From: Alphaproteobacteria bacterium
GTDB taxonomy: Bacteria; Pseudomonadota; Alphaproteobacteria; Sphingomonadales; Sphingomonadaceae
NCBI GenBank assembly: GCA_018823325.1
Contig: JAHJIJ010000027.1
Span: 124,001-188,000, forward strand
Direction of reading: 5' to 3'
Length of the DNA stretch: 64,000 nucleotides
Below, piece after piece: positions 9,975-19,231 of the stretch. The notes under the pieces are model-generated. The model had not been told where the DNA came from. It searched no databases and saw only the letters and a list, made by a program, of their open reading frames with translations. Both the position numbers and the translations under genes were made by a program. Every line of letters starts with the position of its first letter. Positions within the stretch are counted from its first letter, which is position 1.

Positions 9975-12900
9975 ATGACCGACATTTCCCGCATCCTCTC
10001 GGCCAAGGCGCCGCTTACCCTCTCCGGCGTCCCGGCGGGCTTCCTCCCCGTGCTGCTGGCCGATCTCGCCCGCGCGGCGAAGGAGCGTGCCTGCTTCATC
10101 GCAGCGGATGGCCAGATGGCCGATGCCATTGCCCAGACGGTCAGTTATTTCGCCCCGGAGCTGGAGGTGGTGCAGATTCCTGCCTGGGACTGCCTCCCCT
10201 ATGATCGCGCCTCGCCCTCGCTGCGCGCCGCGTCCGAGCGGCTGGCCGGGCTGCATGGCCTGCAGGGCAAGCCCAAAGGGCCCCAGCTCGTCATCACCAC
10301 CATCAATGCCGTCACCCAGAAGACGCTGACGCCCTTCCGCATCCGCCAGATGGTCGCGCGGCTTGCGCCGAACGAGCGCATCGCCATCGATCGTCTGGTC
10401 AGCCTGCTCCAGTCGAACGGCTATGTCCGCACCGATACCGTGCATGATGCCGGCGAATATGCCGTGCGCGGTGGTATCGTGGATCTTTATCCCTCCGGCG
10501 AACCCGGCCCGCTCCGCCTGGATTTCTTCGGCGATGAAATCGAGACGTTGCGCCGGTTCGATCCCGCCACCCAGCGCACGACAGGCGCCGTCGACGGCTT
10601 CATGCTCCTCCCCGCATCCGAAGCCTTGCTCGATGAGGAGAGCATCAAGCGCTTCCGCAGCCGTTACCGGGAAATGTTCGGCGCCACCGCTACAGGCGAC
10701 CCGCTTTATCAGGCCGTCAGCGATGGCCGGCGGCTGGCCGGCATGGAGCATTGGCTCCCGCTGTTCGAGGAGCGCCTCGTGCCGCTCTCGGAGCATCTGC
10801 CTGAAGGCACGCTGTGGATTCGCGATGGCGGCACCAGCGGCGCGGCCGACGCGCGCTTTGAGGCGATTCGCGATTATCACGCCAACCGCACCGCCGCCGC
10901 AGCAGCATCACCGGGCAGCTATCGCCCGCTCCCGCCGGATCAGCTCTATCTGAGCGCCGAGCAATGGACCGCGTGCATCGAAGCGCTGCCCATTCACCTC
11001 ACCTCCACCTTCCACGAGCCGGAGAGCGCCCACGTGCTCGATTTCGGCGTGGACAGCGCCCGCGATTTCGCGCCCGAGCGTGCCCAGGGCGGCAATGTCT
11101 ACGAAGCCGTCGCCAAACATCTCGAGCAGAGCCAGCGCAAAGGCCGCAAGCGCATCATCGCCAGCTATTCCAATGGCGCGCGCGAGCGCCTCAAGGGCTT
11201 GCTGGAGGATCATGGCGTCAAGAACCTCGCTTATGTCGGCAGCTGGCAGGAAGCGCTGGGCCAGTCCGCGGGCCGCATCGCCCTCGCCGTCCTCCCGCTC
11301 GATCACGGCTTTGCCAATGCCGAACTGGAGATGCTCACCGAGCAGGACATGCTCGGCGACCGGCTGGTCCGCCGCCAGAAGCGCCGCAAGAGCGCGGACG
11401 CTTTCCTTGCCGAGCTTGCCACGCTCACGCCGGGCGATCTCGTCGTCCATGTCGATCACGGCATCGGGCGCTATGAGGGGCTGACCTCGATCCCGGTGGG
11501 CAAATCGCCGCACGATTGCGTCGCGCTTACTTATGCCGGCGGCGACAAGCTCTATGTGCCGGTCGAGAATCTCGACGTCCTCTCCCGCTACGGCTCGGGC
11601 GAAGACGCGGTCGCGCTCGACAAGCTCGGCGGCGAGGCCTGGCAACGGCGCAAGGCGCGGATGAAGGAGCGCATCCGTGAAATCGCCGGAGAGCTGCTCG
11701 CTACTGCCGCCCAGCGCGCCCTGCGCACCGCGCCCGCTTATGAGGCGGAAAGCGCAGGCTACCCGGCGTTCGTGGACCGCTTCCCTTATGAGGAAACCGA
11801 GGATCAGGACCGCGCAATCAGCGATGTTCTGGACGATCTCGCCGCCGGCAAGCCAATGGACCGCCTCGTCTGCGGAGATGTCGGCTTCGGCAAGACCGAG
11901 GTGGCCCTGCGCGCGGCCTTCGTCGCTGCCATGGCGGGCGCACAAGTCGCGCTCATCTGCCCCACCACCCTGCTCGCGCGGCAGCATCACCTCAATTTCG
12001 AGGAGCGCTTCCGGGGTTTCCCACTCAAGATCCGCCATCTTTCCCGCCTCGTCGGCACTGCCGAAACCAAGGCGACCAAGGAAGGTCTTGCCGATGGCAC
12101 CGTCGACATCGTCATCGGCACCCACGCGCTGCTGACCAAAGGGCTGAAATTTAAGCGCCTCGGCCTTGTCATCGTGGATGAGGAGCAGCGCTTCGGCGTC
12201 GTTCACAAGGAACGGCTGAAGCAGCTCAAGACGGACGTTCACGTCCTCACCCTCACCGCCACGCCAATCCCGCGCACGCTACAGATGGCGATGAGCGGCC
12301 TGCGCGAGCTCTCCGTAATCCAGACGCCCCCGGTCGATCGCCTCGCCGTGCGCACCTATGTTATGCCGTGGGACGATGTGGTGCTGCGCGAGGCGCTGCT
12401 GCGCGAGCATTATCGCGGTGGCCAGACCTATTTCGTGGTGCCGCGCATTTCGGACATGCCGGACATGGAGGATTTCCTTCGCGAGAAGGTGCCGGAAGTC
12501 CGCGCCATTTCCGCGCACGGCCAGATGTCGCCGAGCGAAGTCGAAGAGCGCATGTCGAATTTCTACGAGCGCAAATATGATGTGCTGCTCTCCACCACGA
12601 TCGTGGAATCCGGCCTCGATATCCCCAGCGCCAACACCATCATCATTCACCGCGCCGACCGCTTCGGCCTCGCTCAGCTCTATCAGCTGCGCGGCCGCGT
12701 GGGCCGCTCGAAGACGCGCGCTTATGCCTATATGACCACGCAGGCCGACCGCATCACGACCGAAACCGCCGAAAAGCGCCTGAAAGTCCTCTCCGATCTC
12801 GATACGCTCGGCGCCGGCTTCCAGCTCGCCTCCCATGATCTCGATATTCGCGGCGCCGGTAATCTGGTCGGTGATGAGCAGAGCGGCCACATCAAGGAAG

Positions 12901-13436
12901 TCGGCTTCGAGCTCTATCAGTCGATGCTCGAGGAAGCGATCATGGAAGCCAAGGCCGGCGGCGCCGCGCTCGCTCCCGCGCCGGACAAGTCCTCGCCACA
13001 GATCAATGTCGAGGCACCGATCATGATTCCCGAGGAGTACGTGCCGGATCTCGATCTGCGCATGGGCCTCTATCGCCGGATCAACGAGCTGGAGGACAAG
13101 GGCAGCATCGAGGCCTTCGCCGCCGAACTGATCGACCGCTTCGGTCCCCTGCCCGATCCGACGCAGAACCTGCTGACGCTGATCGAAGTGAAGCTCAATT
13201 GCCGCAAGGCAGGCATCGCGAAGATCGACATCGGCCCGCGCGGCGCACTCGTCAGCTTCCAGAACGATCAGTGCAGCAATCTCCCCGGCCTGCTCGGCTA
13301 TGTCCAGAAGCTCGGCCCCATCGCCAAGCTGCGACCAGACAGCAAGCTCGTCATCCAGCGCGCCTGGGGCGACCCCAAGGCGCGGCTCAACGGCGCGCTC
13401 AAGCTCAGCCAGGGGCTGGCGAAGAGCATCGGCTGA
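9975..13436 (+). CDS. mfd: Transcription-repair coupling factor Mfd
   Basis: 1153 residues, full length. Domain order is as in E. coli Mfd: UvrB-homology region (about 1-340), the CarD-like RNA polymerase-interacting domain starting at TPGDLVVHVDHGIGRYEG (about 480), the helicase core with GDVGFGKTEVALRAAF (Walker A K640) and DEEQ at 735-738, ATPIPRTLQMAMSG, the QLRGRVGRSK motif, and the C-terminal TRCF domain (about 990-1100). It removes stalled RNA polymerase from lesions and recruits UvrA. The family A repeat lies in the upstream gap. Confidence 0.97.
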   Translation: MTDISRILSAKAPLTLSGVPAGFLPVLLADLARAAKERACFIAADGQMADAIAQTVSYFAPELEVVQIPAWDCLPYDRASPSLRAASERLAGLHGLQGKPKGPQLVITTINAVTQKTLTPFRIRQMVARLAPNERIAIDRLVSLLQSNGYVRTDTVHDAGEYAVRGGIVDLYPSGEPGPLRLDFFGDEIETLRRFDPATQRTTGAVDGFMLLPASEALLDEESIKRFRSRYREMFGATATGDPLYQAVSDGRRLAGMEHWLPLFEERLVPLSEHLPEGTLWIRDGGTSGAADARFEAIRDYHANRTAAAAASPGSYRPLPPDQLYLSAEQWTACIEALPIHLTSTFHEPESAHVLDFGVDSARDFAPERAQGGNVYEAVAKHLEQSQRKGRKRIIASYSNGARERLKGLLEDHGVKNLAYVGSWQEALGQSAGRIALAVLPLDHGFANAELEMLTEQDMLGDRLVRRQKRRKSADAFLAELATLTPGDLVVHVDHGIGRYEGLTSIPVGKSPHDCVALTYAGGDKLYVPVENLDVLSRYGSGEDAVALDKLGGEAWQRRKARMKERIREIAGELLATAAQRALRTAPAYEAESAGYPAFVDRFPYEETEDQDRAISDVLDDLAAGKPMDRLVCGDVGFGKTEVALRAAFVAAMAGAQVALICPTTLLARQHHLNFEERFRGFPLKIRHLSRLVGTAETKATKEGLADGTVDIVIGTHALLTKGLKFKRLGLVIVDEEQRFGVVHKERLKQLKTDVHVLTLTATPIPRTLQMAMSGLRELSVIQTPPVDRLAVRTYVMPWDDVVLREALLREHYRGGQTYFVVPRISDMPDMEDFLREKVPEVRAISAHGQMSPSEVEERMSNFYERKYDVLLSTTIVESGLDIPSANTIIIHRADRFGLAQLYQLRGRVGRSKTRAYAYMTTQADRITTETAEKRLKVLSDLDTLGAGFQLASHDLDIRGAGNLVGDEQSGHIKEVGFELYQSMLEEAIMEAKAGGAALAPAPDKSSPQINVEAPIMIPEEYVPDLDLRMGLYRRINELEDKGSIEAFAAELIDRFGPLPDPTQNLLTLIEVKLNCRKAGIAKIDIGPRGALVSFQNDQCSNLPGLLGYVQKLGPIAKLRPDSKLVIQRAWGDPKARLNGALKLSQGLAKSIG

Positions 13437-13783
13437 CCATGACCAGCTGTCGTTCGCCAGCAACCTTCGCGCGACAATCGTTAGAACCGTAACAAGCGCG
13501 TAACAACTCGCCCGCACATGGCGTCCCAAGCCGGCAATCGGCAAGGGGAACGACATGCGCCCGTCGGCTCGATGAGCCCGTCGGGGCACAGCGCCGGACG
13601 TGCGCACATCCCCGACGAGGAGAGACGGCGGCAGCCCGCCTGACAGTCGTCAGCCAGTGCGGCCTGAAGCCAAACCCGAAATCACGAGCCACAACCCGAC
13701 TCCAGCGGAGTTCGGGAACGGCATTCTATTGCCATCTTCCGGCCCGCCGCGCGCGGACCGGCCATAACAACAGGGGACCGCAA
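13437..13783. other. Intergenic region with structured leader, mfd to TonB receptor
   Basis: 347 bp without a gene. It holds two hairpins on the strand of the downstream receptor gene: 13579-13617, with an 8-bp perfect stem (CGTCGGGG/CCCCGACG) enclosing a GCGC/GCGC inner stem, and 13695-13716, with a nine-pair stem, one bulged base and the loop AGC. Neither is followed by a T-run. A long 5' leader for the receptor gene is plausible. The sequence matches no riboswitch that I can recognise. Confidence 0.5.
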
Positions 13784-16513
13784 ATGAACCGCGATACCAA
13801 CAGCGTCTATCGCTCCACTCGACTGCTTCTCGGCACCGCACTTGCCGCGCTGATCGCAACGCCGGTCGCCGCCCAGACCGCCGAGGCGGAGGCAGGCGAC
13901 GAGATCGTCGTGACCGGCTACAGCCGCAGCCTTGAAGAAGCGATCGAGATCAAGCGCGAGACGATCGGCTTCTCCGATTCCATCGTCGCGACCGACATCG
14001 CCGATTTCCCCGAGCAGAACCTCTCCGAAGCCCTGCAGCGTATTCCAGGCGTCTCCATCGAGCGCGACAAGGGTCTCGGCAGCCGGGTGAACGTGCGCGG
14101 CCTGCCCACCGAGTTCACCTTCGTCTCGATCAACAAGCTCGCCACCGCCTCCGGCTCGGGCGGCCGCGATGTCGAGTTCGATATCTTCGCCTCGGAGCTG
14201 ATCCAGTCCGTCACGGTCCAGAAGTCGCCCACCGCTGCGGATGAGGAAGGCGGCATCGCCGGTTCGGTCTCGATCCGCACCGCCCGCCCGTTCGATAATC
14301 CCGGCCTGCGCCTCGTCGGATCGGCGGAAGGCGCCTACAACTCGATCTCGGAGAAGATCGATCCGCAATTCTCCTTCCTCGCCAGCAACACCTTCGGCGA
14401 TTTCGGCGTGCTCGTTTCTGTCGCCAAGCAGAAGCGCACCAACCGCACAGACTCCAATTCCGGCATCAACTTCCGCCCGATCTCGCGCTGGACGGACCGC
14501 AACAACGCCAATCGCACCCAGGCCATCGCGGTATTGGCCCGGGACGCAGGCATCACGTTCACCGATGCCGACAAGAACAACATCGTCTTCCTCGATAAGG
14601 TCGGCGATCGCGTATATCTCAACGATCAGGACCGGCTCGGCATTTCCGGCTCGCTCCAGTACAAGCCGAGCGAAACCTTCAGCGTCAGCTTCGATGCCTT
14701 CGTCGGCTCATATGACACCGTCGAGGACGAATATGATGCCGCCGCCTATTCGGCCTCCAGCAACTCGACGCTCGACACGATCCACGACTATGATGACACC
14801 ACGCTCGCCGAGCATGGCATCGTCGTGCTGCGCGACGTGTCCTACACCAACACCCAGCACGAGTTCCTGAGCAAGGAACGGATCAACGAGACCGATTATC
14901 GCCAGTTCGGCACCGAGCTGAACTGGGAGACGGGCAATTGGCGGATCAATGCGCTCGGCGGCTATTCCGGCGCGAAAAAGACGCTCGACTACGTCAATCT
15001 CAAGCATGTCGCTTATGCCCCGTCCCGCTCGCGCTACACCAGCAATGGCGGCGAGACGATCCCGAGTGACGATCCCGACACGATCGACATGTACAATTCG
15101 CCCGAATCCTATCTGTTCGAAGCGTATGAAACCACGCGCGAGCAGATCAAGGACGACAAATATGCCGCGCAGGTCGATGTCAGCTATCTGTTCGATGCCT
15201 CGGTGCTCAAGCGCATCAACTTCGGCGGCCGCTACACGCACAAGACCAACGAGCGCGAATATGGCGAGGAGAAGATCCAGGGGCCGACGCGCGGCAGCAC
15301 CGACTATGTGAACGTCCGCACGCTGGCGGACAGCCCACTCGAGAACGTCATCGATATGGTCGGCGGCAAGGCTTATCAGGCGCGGGACCTCAGCTGGTCG
15401 CAAATCTCCAACGATCATGCCCGCAGCTTCTTCCGCCCGGATGGCTTCGTCACGCCGTTCGATGATGGCCAATATTACAAGGTCCGCGAGGAAACGCTGG
15501 CGGCCTACGGCATGATGGACTTCGAGTTCGATATTGCCGTGCCAGTGTTCGTCAACATTGGCGCCCGCTATGTGCGCACCACGGTGCGTTCGGAGGGCTT
15601 CCACCAGGTGCAGAATTCGGATGGCTCGACCGGCTATACCGATGAGCCGGTGGCCAGCACGGGCCGCTACGAGAAGCTGCTGCCCGCTTTCAACGCCCAT
15701 GCCGAACTGACCGACAGCCTGCGCCTGCGCGCCGCCGCCTCGCAGACGCTGATCCGCCCGGCCCTGACCGATCTCGCCTACAAGCGCACCGCAAGCTGGA
15801 ACAGCTTCCGCTTCACGGACGGCAACCCCAATCTCAAGCCGACCTATGCCGATCAGTGGGAAATCGGCGTGGAGCAGTATCTTGGCCGCGGCGGCATTCT
15901 CTCGGCGTCCTATTTCTGGAAGGAAATCAAGGGCGTCGTCCAGAACGAGCTGACCGGCGTGGTGCCGGATGTCACCAAATACAACGCCAATGGCACCATC
16001 GATGGCGTCTATGATTTCGACGTCTATCAGCCGGTCAATGCCGACGGTTCCTACAAGGTGAGCGGCGTGGAGCTGAACGCCGTGCTGCCGCTGGGCCTCT
16101 TCGTCCACTGGCTCGACGGCTTCGGCATCAACGCCAACTACACCTTCCTGGACAGCTCGCTAACCGGCGAATCCGATCTCGATATCCCCACCTCGCCGAT
16201 CGGCCTGGCCGACAACACCTACAACGCCACCGTCTTCTACGATAAGGGGCCGTTCTCCATCCGCCTCTCATACAATCGCAAGGGCGCCTATGTGGAGCGG
16301 ATCGAGCGGAACATGTATCCGGTCTACCGCGATGCCTATGGCCAGTTCGACATCGCGGCGAGCTACCAGCTCACCCGCAACTTCCGCGTCGAGCTGCAGG
16401 GCATCAACATCGGCAACGAGAAGACGACCGGCTACACCATGGACCCGTCTTTCCCGACAACGTACGAATTCTCGGGCAGCCGCATCAGCCTGGGCGTGCG
16501 CGGGCAATTCTGA
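13784..16513 (+). CDS. TonB-dependent receptor (Xanthomonas/Caulobacter carbohydrate-type)
   Basis: 909 residues. A signal peptide ends near residue 30 (PVAA|QT), followed directly by a TonB box EIVVTG at 40-45. The plug domain has ALQRIPGVSIERD and VNVRGLPTEFTFVSIN; the barrel ends in Phe (GVRGQF). This arrangement matches the large TonB receptors of Caulobacter and sphingomonads, often used for plant sugars. Substrate is unknown; the serine hydrolase on the other strand converges on it and is probably unrelated. The long upstream leader (13437-13783) may regulate it. Confidence 0.93.
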   Translation: MNRDTNSVYRSTRLLLGTALAALIATPVAAQTAEAEAGDEIVVTGYSRSLEEAIEIKRETIGFSDSIVATDIADFPEQNLSEALQRIPGVSIERDKGLGSRVNVRGLPTEFTFVSINKLATASGSGGRDVEFDIFASELIQSVTVQKSPTAADEEGGIAGSVSIRTARPFDNPGLRLVGSAEGAYNSISEKIDPQFSFLASNTFGDFGVLVSVAKQKRTNRTDSNSGINFRPISRWTDRNNANRTQAIAVLARDAGITFTDADKNNIVFLDKVGDRVYLNDQDRLGISGSLQYKPSETFSVSFDAFVGSYDTVEDEYDAAAYSASSNSTLDTIHDYDDTTLAEHGIVVLRDVSYTNTQHEFLSKERINETDYRQFGTELNWETGNWRINALGGYSGAKKTLDYVNLKHVAYAPSRSRYTSNGGETIPSDDPDTIDMYNSPESYLFEAYETTREQIKDDKYAAQVDVSYLFDASVLKRINFGGRYTHKTNEREYGEEKIQGPTRGSTDYVNVRTLADSPLENVIDMVGGKAYQARDLSWSQISNDHARSFFRPDGFVTPFDDGQYYKVREETLAAYGMMDFEFDIAVPVFVNIGARYVRTTVRSEGFHQVQNSDGSTGYTDEPVASTGRYEKLLPAFNAHAELTDSLRLRAAASQTLIRPALTDLAYKRTASWNSFRFTDGNPNLKPTYADQWEIGVEQYLGRGGILSASYFWKEIKGVVQNELTGVVPDVTKYNANGTIDGVYDFDVYQPVNADGSYKVSGVELNAVLPLGLFVHWLDGFGINANYTFLDSSLTGESDLDIPTSPIGLADNTYNATVFYDKGPFSIRLSYNRKGAYVERIERNMYPVYRDAYGQFDIAASYQLTRNFRVELQGINIGNEKTTGYTMDPSFPTTYEFSGSRISLGVRGQF

Positions 16514-16520
16514 CCGGCAC

Positions 16521-16548
16521 CGGCCCCGCCGTAAGCGCGGCGGGGCCG
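16521..16548. terminator. Bidirectional terminator-like hairpin
   Basis: Perfect 11-bp GC-rich stem (CGGCCCCGCCG at 16521-16531, complement at 16538-16548) with a 6-base loop, between two convergent genes. No T-run on either side, so it may act with Rho or as an mRNA 3'-end stabiliser. Confidence 0.75.
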
Positions 16549-16555
16549 GGCAGCT

Positions 16556-18109
16556 TCAGCCATTCGGCACGACAATATTGTCCATATAGATCTGCTGGAC
16601 GATCCCGCGCAGGAAGGTGCAGCTCGGCCCCACCGGCGAGTTGACCAGCAGCGCCATCTCCATATTGCCGGGCATCACCAGCAGCAGGCTTTGTTCCTGC
16701 CGCTGACCGACCGGGCAATCCGACTGCTCCCGCCAGCTTCCATTCTTGTGATAGACCAGCCCCGCCGGCGTGTTCCATCGCCCGTCGAACCCGTACATCT
16801 TCCCGATGGAAGACGAAGCCCGACTGGTCGAGACGATCTTGCCGGAATAGCGATAGGCGGCCGCCACATCGAGAATCTCGTCGACCGACAGATGCCAGCC
16901 GCCAGACCCTGCGCGCCAGGAAAGATCGCCCGAATTCCACGCAGCCCCGCCGGAAATGCTGTAGGCAAGTGCCGTATTTGCCGTCTTGTCGAAACCGGCA
17001 TTGGCGATGCCCGCAGGCGCGAACACATTCTTGCTCACATAGTCGGCATAGGCCGCTCTCGTCGCTGCATCCCACATGGCATCGTTGAGGCCGACATTGC
17101 CCATATCCATGTTGCGGTTCACATAGCCGCCCAGCGTCGCGATCAGAATGCGCTGGAGCCCGAAATTGGTGTTCTCATAAGTGAAGCTGGTCGGCAGATT
17201 GGGCGTCACGCCGTTCGCGACCATCTGCCGCATGGTCGCAAAGGCTGTCGAACCCGAATTGTTCAGGCCCGACGAATGGGTCATCAGCATCTCGAAGGTG
17301 ATGTTGTTCACATTCGCACCCCGGCTCCAATAAGCCGGCAGCCATTGCGCAATCGAGGTCTTCGGATCGATGTTCCGGCGGTCCAGCAGATCGACCATCG
17401 CAACGGCGGTGACGAATTTGGAAACGCTGGCGATGTTCATGCGGCGATCGGGGTTCCACCCTCGCCCGCCATCGGCTGGCCGGCGCGCCCAGTTCCACTG
17501 CAGCGTGTAGATATTCTGCCCGTTGCGCCGCATCCGCATGGTGTAGCCCTGCACGCTGTTGCGCAGGGCATTGTGCAGATCTTCTCCAAAGCCATTCACA
17601 TCCAGATAGGGCTGCGGCGGCGCGGCAAGGCTCGTGCCCCCCGATGGCGTGGGCGCGCGCGGCGGCACGGTGCGCTCGGGTGCCTGGATCGCGCGATCCG
17701 ACGGCGCTGGCGGCACGGCGCGATCCGGACGCACGCGCGGCGGCGGCAGGATATTGCCCGGCGCTGATTCAGTGCCCGCCCGCGCCGGAAGCCGGATCAG
17801 CGTGCCGATCTCTGCACGGCTGACCGCTCGATCGACACCGTCGCGCTGGCTCTGAACCTCGCGCGCCCTCTCATTGCTCCCGGATCGGCTGGCTCCCTCC
17901 GCCATGGCCATGACCGCATCGACGGAAATGCCAGAAAGATTGGACGCAAGCCTCGTCCGCACCTGCGGATCACGCATCTGGATTTGCGGATTTGCCGAAC
18001 TGATTTGCGTCGCCGGCTGTGCGCGCTGCTGTGCGGACGCAAGGCCCACTGACGAAGTCATGATGACGGCAGACAAAACACAGCCGCCAAGCGCTGTCCT
18101 GCTGATCAT
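16556..18109 (-). CDS. Secreted serine hydrolase, class C beta-lactamase fold
   Basis: 517 residues. Signal peptide of about 26 residues (GLASA|QQ). Residues 27-165 form a low-complexity, Pro/Ala/Arg-rich extension with no domain I recognise. The catalytic domain follows: SVSK at 228-231 (Ser nucleophile and Lys), YEN at 311-313, and HKNG near 455, matching the SxxK, YxN and HxG/KTG set of class C beta-lactamases, esterases and D-aminopeptidases. MTHSSGLN is the typical block between the first two. Likely periplasmic or exported; substrate unknown. GAGAGGG just before the ATG serves as ribosome binding site. Confidence 0.85.
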   Translation of the reverse strand: MISRTALGGCVLSAVIMTSSVGLASAQQRAQPATQISSANPQIQMRDPQVRTRLASNLSGISVDAVMAMAEGASRSGSNERAREVQSQRDGVDRAVSRAEIGTLIRLPARAGTESAPGNILPPPRVRPDRAVPPAPSDRAIQAPERTVPPRAPTPSGGTSLAAPPQPYLDVNGFGEDLHNALRNSVQGYTMRMRRNGQNIYTLQWNWARRPADGGRGWNPDRRMNIASVSKFVTAVAMVDLLDRRNIDPKTSIAQWLPAYWSRGANVNNITFEMLMTHSSGLNNSGSTAFATMRQMVANGVTPNLPTSFTYENTNFGLQRILIATLGGYVNRNMDMGNVGLNDAMWDAATRAAYADYVSKNVFAPAGIANAGFDKTANTALAYSISGGAAWNSGDLSWRAGSGGWHLSVDEILDVAAAYRYSGKIVSTSRASSSIGKMYGFDGRWNTPAGLVYHKNGSWREQSDCPVGQRQEQSLLLVMPGNMEMALLVNSPVGPSCTFLRGIVQQIYMDNIVVPNG

Positions 18110-18124
18110 TTACCCTCTCCCCAA

Positions 18125-18147
18125 ATGATCTGTGCACTTGTGATCAT
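18125..18147. promoter_or_regulatory. Small dyad upstream of the serine hydrolase
   Basis: ATGATC and GATCAT separated by 11 bases, 16-38 bp ahead of the hydrolase start; TGATCAT recurs across its start codon (18103-18109). Could be an operator, but six-base arms are weak evidence. Confidence 0.25.
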
Positions 18148-18320
18148 ACGCCATCGCCGGGGTGTTGGCGAATCATCCCTCACCGCCGCCACCGGGGGTT
18201 GGTGGGGATCAGGCGGCATTAGTCGGCCGAACCCTCTCCCCCTGGGGGCAGCTTATGAGCACGGACGTTCAGGAGGGAACGACACGGCTGGCTTGGGGAG
18301 TGGTTGTTCTCCCACCTACT

Positions 18321-18408
18321 CCGTTCGGGCTGAGCTTGTCGAAGCCCCGTCCGTCTCTTTTGAAACATGCAGAAGAAGAACAGCCCTTTGACAAGCTCAG
18401 GGCGAACG
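18321..18408. repeat. Family A inverted repeat, copy 2
   Basis: 88 bp, with the same arms as the copy at 9866 (CCGTTCGGGCTGAGCTTGTC left, CAAGCTCAGGGCGAACG right). The inner part differs, and CCCTTTGAC replaces CCCTTCGAC. Confidence 0.9.
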
Positions 18409-18487
18409 AAATGTGGGGAAATGGCAGCTACTTCTCGGGAATGGCCAATTCAGACGAGTTTGTTGGGGGGATCTGTCATCCCACGTT

Positions 18488-18574
18488 GTCATGCTGAACT
18501 TGTTTCAGCATCTATCGTGCCCGGAAGCCAAGAGCCTGATCGGAAGATGGACCCTGAAACAAGTTCAGGGTGAC
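18488..18574. repeat. Inverted repeat, CTGAACTTGTTTCAG type
   Basis: Left arm GTCATGCTGAACTTGTTTCA, right arm TGAAACAAGTTCAGGGTGAC, about 87 bp overall. Each arm contains CTGAA...TTCAG and is itself palindromic. One copy in this window. Confidence 0.8.
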
Positions 18575-18689
18575 GGGCAATGAAATGACCGCACAGTCGT
18601 CGTCTTCGGCGTGGGGAGCGGTCATAACCCGGCACGCTGTCCTTGCATCCCCGTCAGCGGCGAGGCAAACCGTTTGTAGGAGGTTCAAT

Positions 18690-19073
18690 ATGGAACTAGG
18701 CGCCGCGCTATCCGCCCTCTCCAATGCCATGACACTGGCTAAAACTTTGCGTGGAATTCAGCAAAACTATGATGTCGCGTCAGTGCGGGCTCAAATGTCA
18801 GAAATTTATGATGCATTAGCCGAGGCCCGTATCGCACTTGCTGACGCCAAGAGCATGATTGCTGAACAGAACGCGCTGATCAAAGAACTTCAAGGTGGTC
18901 CAGTGCCCGGCGAACCCTGCCCATATTGTGGCGCACGAGCAATGCGTATGACGAGCCAACGCATGAACGCCCAATGGGAAGTTTGGACCTGTGGAGAGTG
19001 CCATGAGGAAAAGGATGTTCGGCACGATTTACCCGGCCCCAATCGAGCCGCCCACGAGGCTCGTGGAAGGTAA
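18690..19073 (+). CDS. Hypothetical protein: coiled coil plus zinc ribbon
   Basis: 127 residues from the ATG at 18690, preceded by an excellent AGGAGG at six bases. Residues 1-68 are helical and heptad-like (AQMSEIYDALAEARIALADA); residues 77-104 form a four-cysteine zinc ribbon, CPYC then CGEC, with 20 residues between the pairs. No named family recognised. The base composition is visibly AT-richer than its neighbours (GAAATTTATGATGCATTA and similar), and it sits alone among dispersed repeats, which suggests acquisition by transfer. A nucleic-acid or protein-binding adaptor is possible, but nothing shows this. Confidence 0.7.
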   Translation: MELGAALSALSNAMTLAKTLRGIQQNYDVASVRAQMSEIYDALAEARIALADAKSMIAEQNALIKELQGGPVPGEPCPYCGARAMRMTSQRMNAQWEVWTCGECHEEKDVRHDLPGPNRAAHEARGR

Positions 19074-19231
19074 TTCAACCCGATGTCCGCGCTAATCTTC
19101 CGCGATTGCATCGCGTCGTCATTCCATGGCTGAGTTCCGCAATGTTGTCGTATCCGGACAGTCCGCTTTCACCCTTCCCCATGCGATACCCGACATTCGT
19201 CATCTATAACGCCAAGCGCCAAGCCTGCCCC

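Larger units (their letters stand above)
18110..18689. other. Long intergenic region with repeats
   Basis: 580 bp with no convincing gene. It contains a family A repeat (18321-18408) and a different inverted repeat (18488-18574). The stretch 18155-18245 (with GGGGGTTGGTGGGG and CTCTCCCCCTGGGGG) looks like part of another dispersed element. Reading frames here are short and lack ribosome binding sites. Confidence 0.6.

Noticed and set aside
10908-13607. Two long minus-strand frames (444 and 442 codons).
   Set aside because: Antisense to mfd, whose motifs are complete; the products are low-complexity and match nothing.
14708-16108. 466-codon minus-strand frame.
   Set aside because: Antisense to the TonB receptor and without any domain pattern.
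18570-18689. In-frame extension upstream of the zinc-ribbon gene.
   Set aside because: It begins inside a repeat, and the ATG at 18690 has a near-perfect Shine-Dalgarno sequence.
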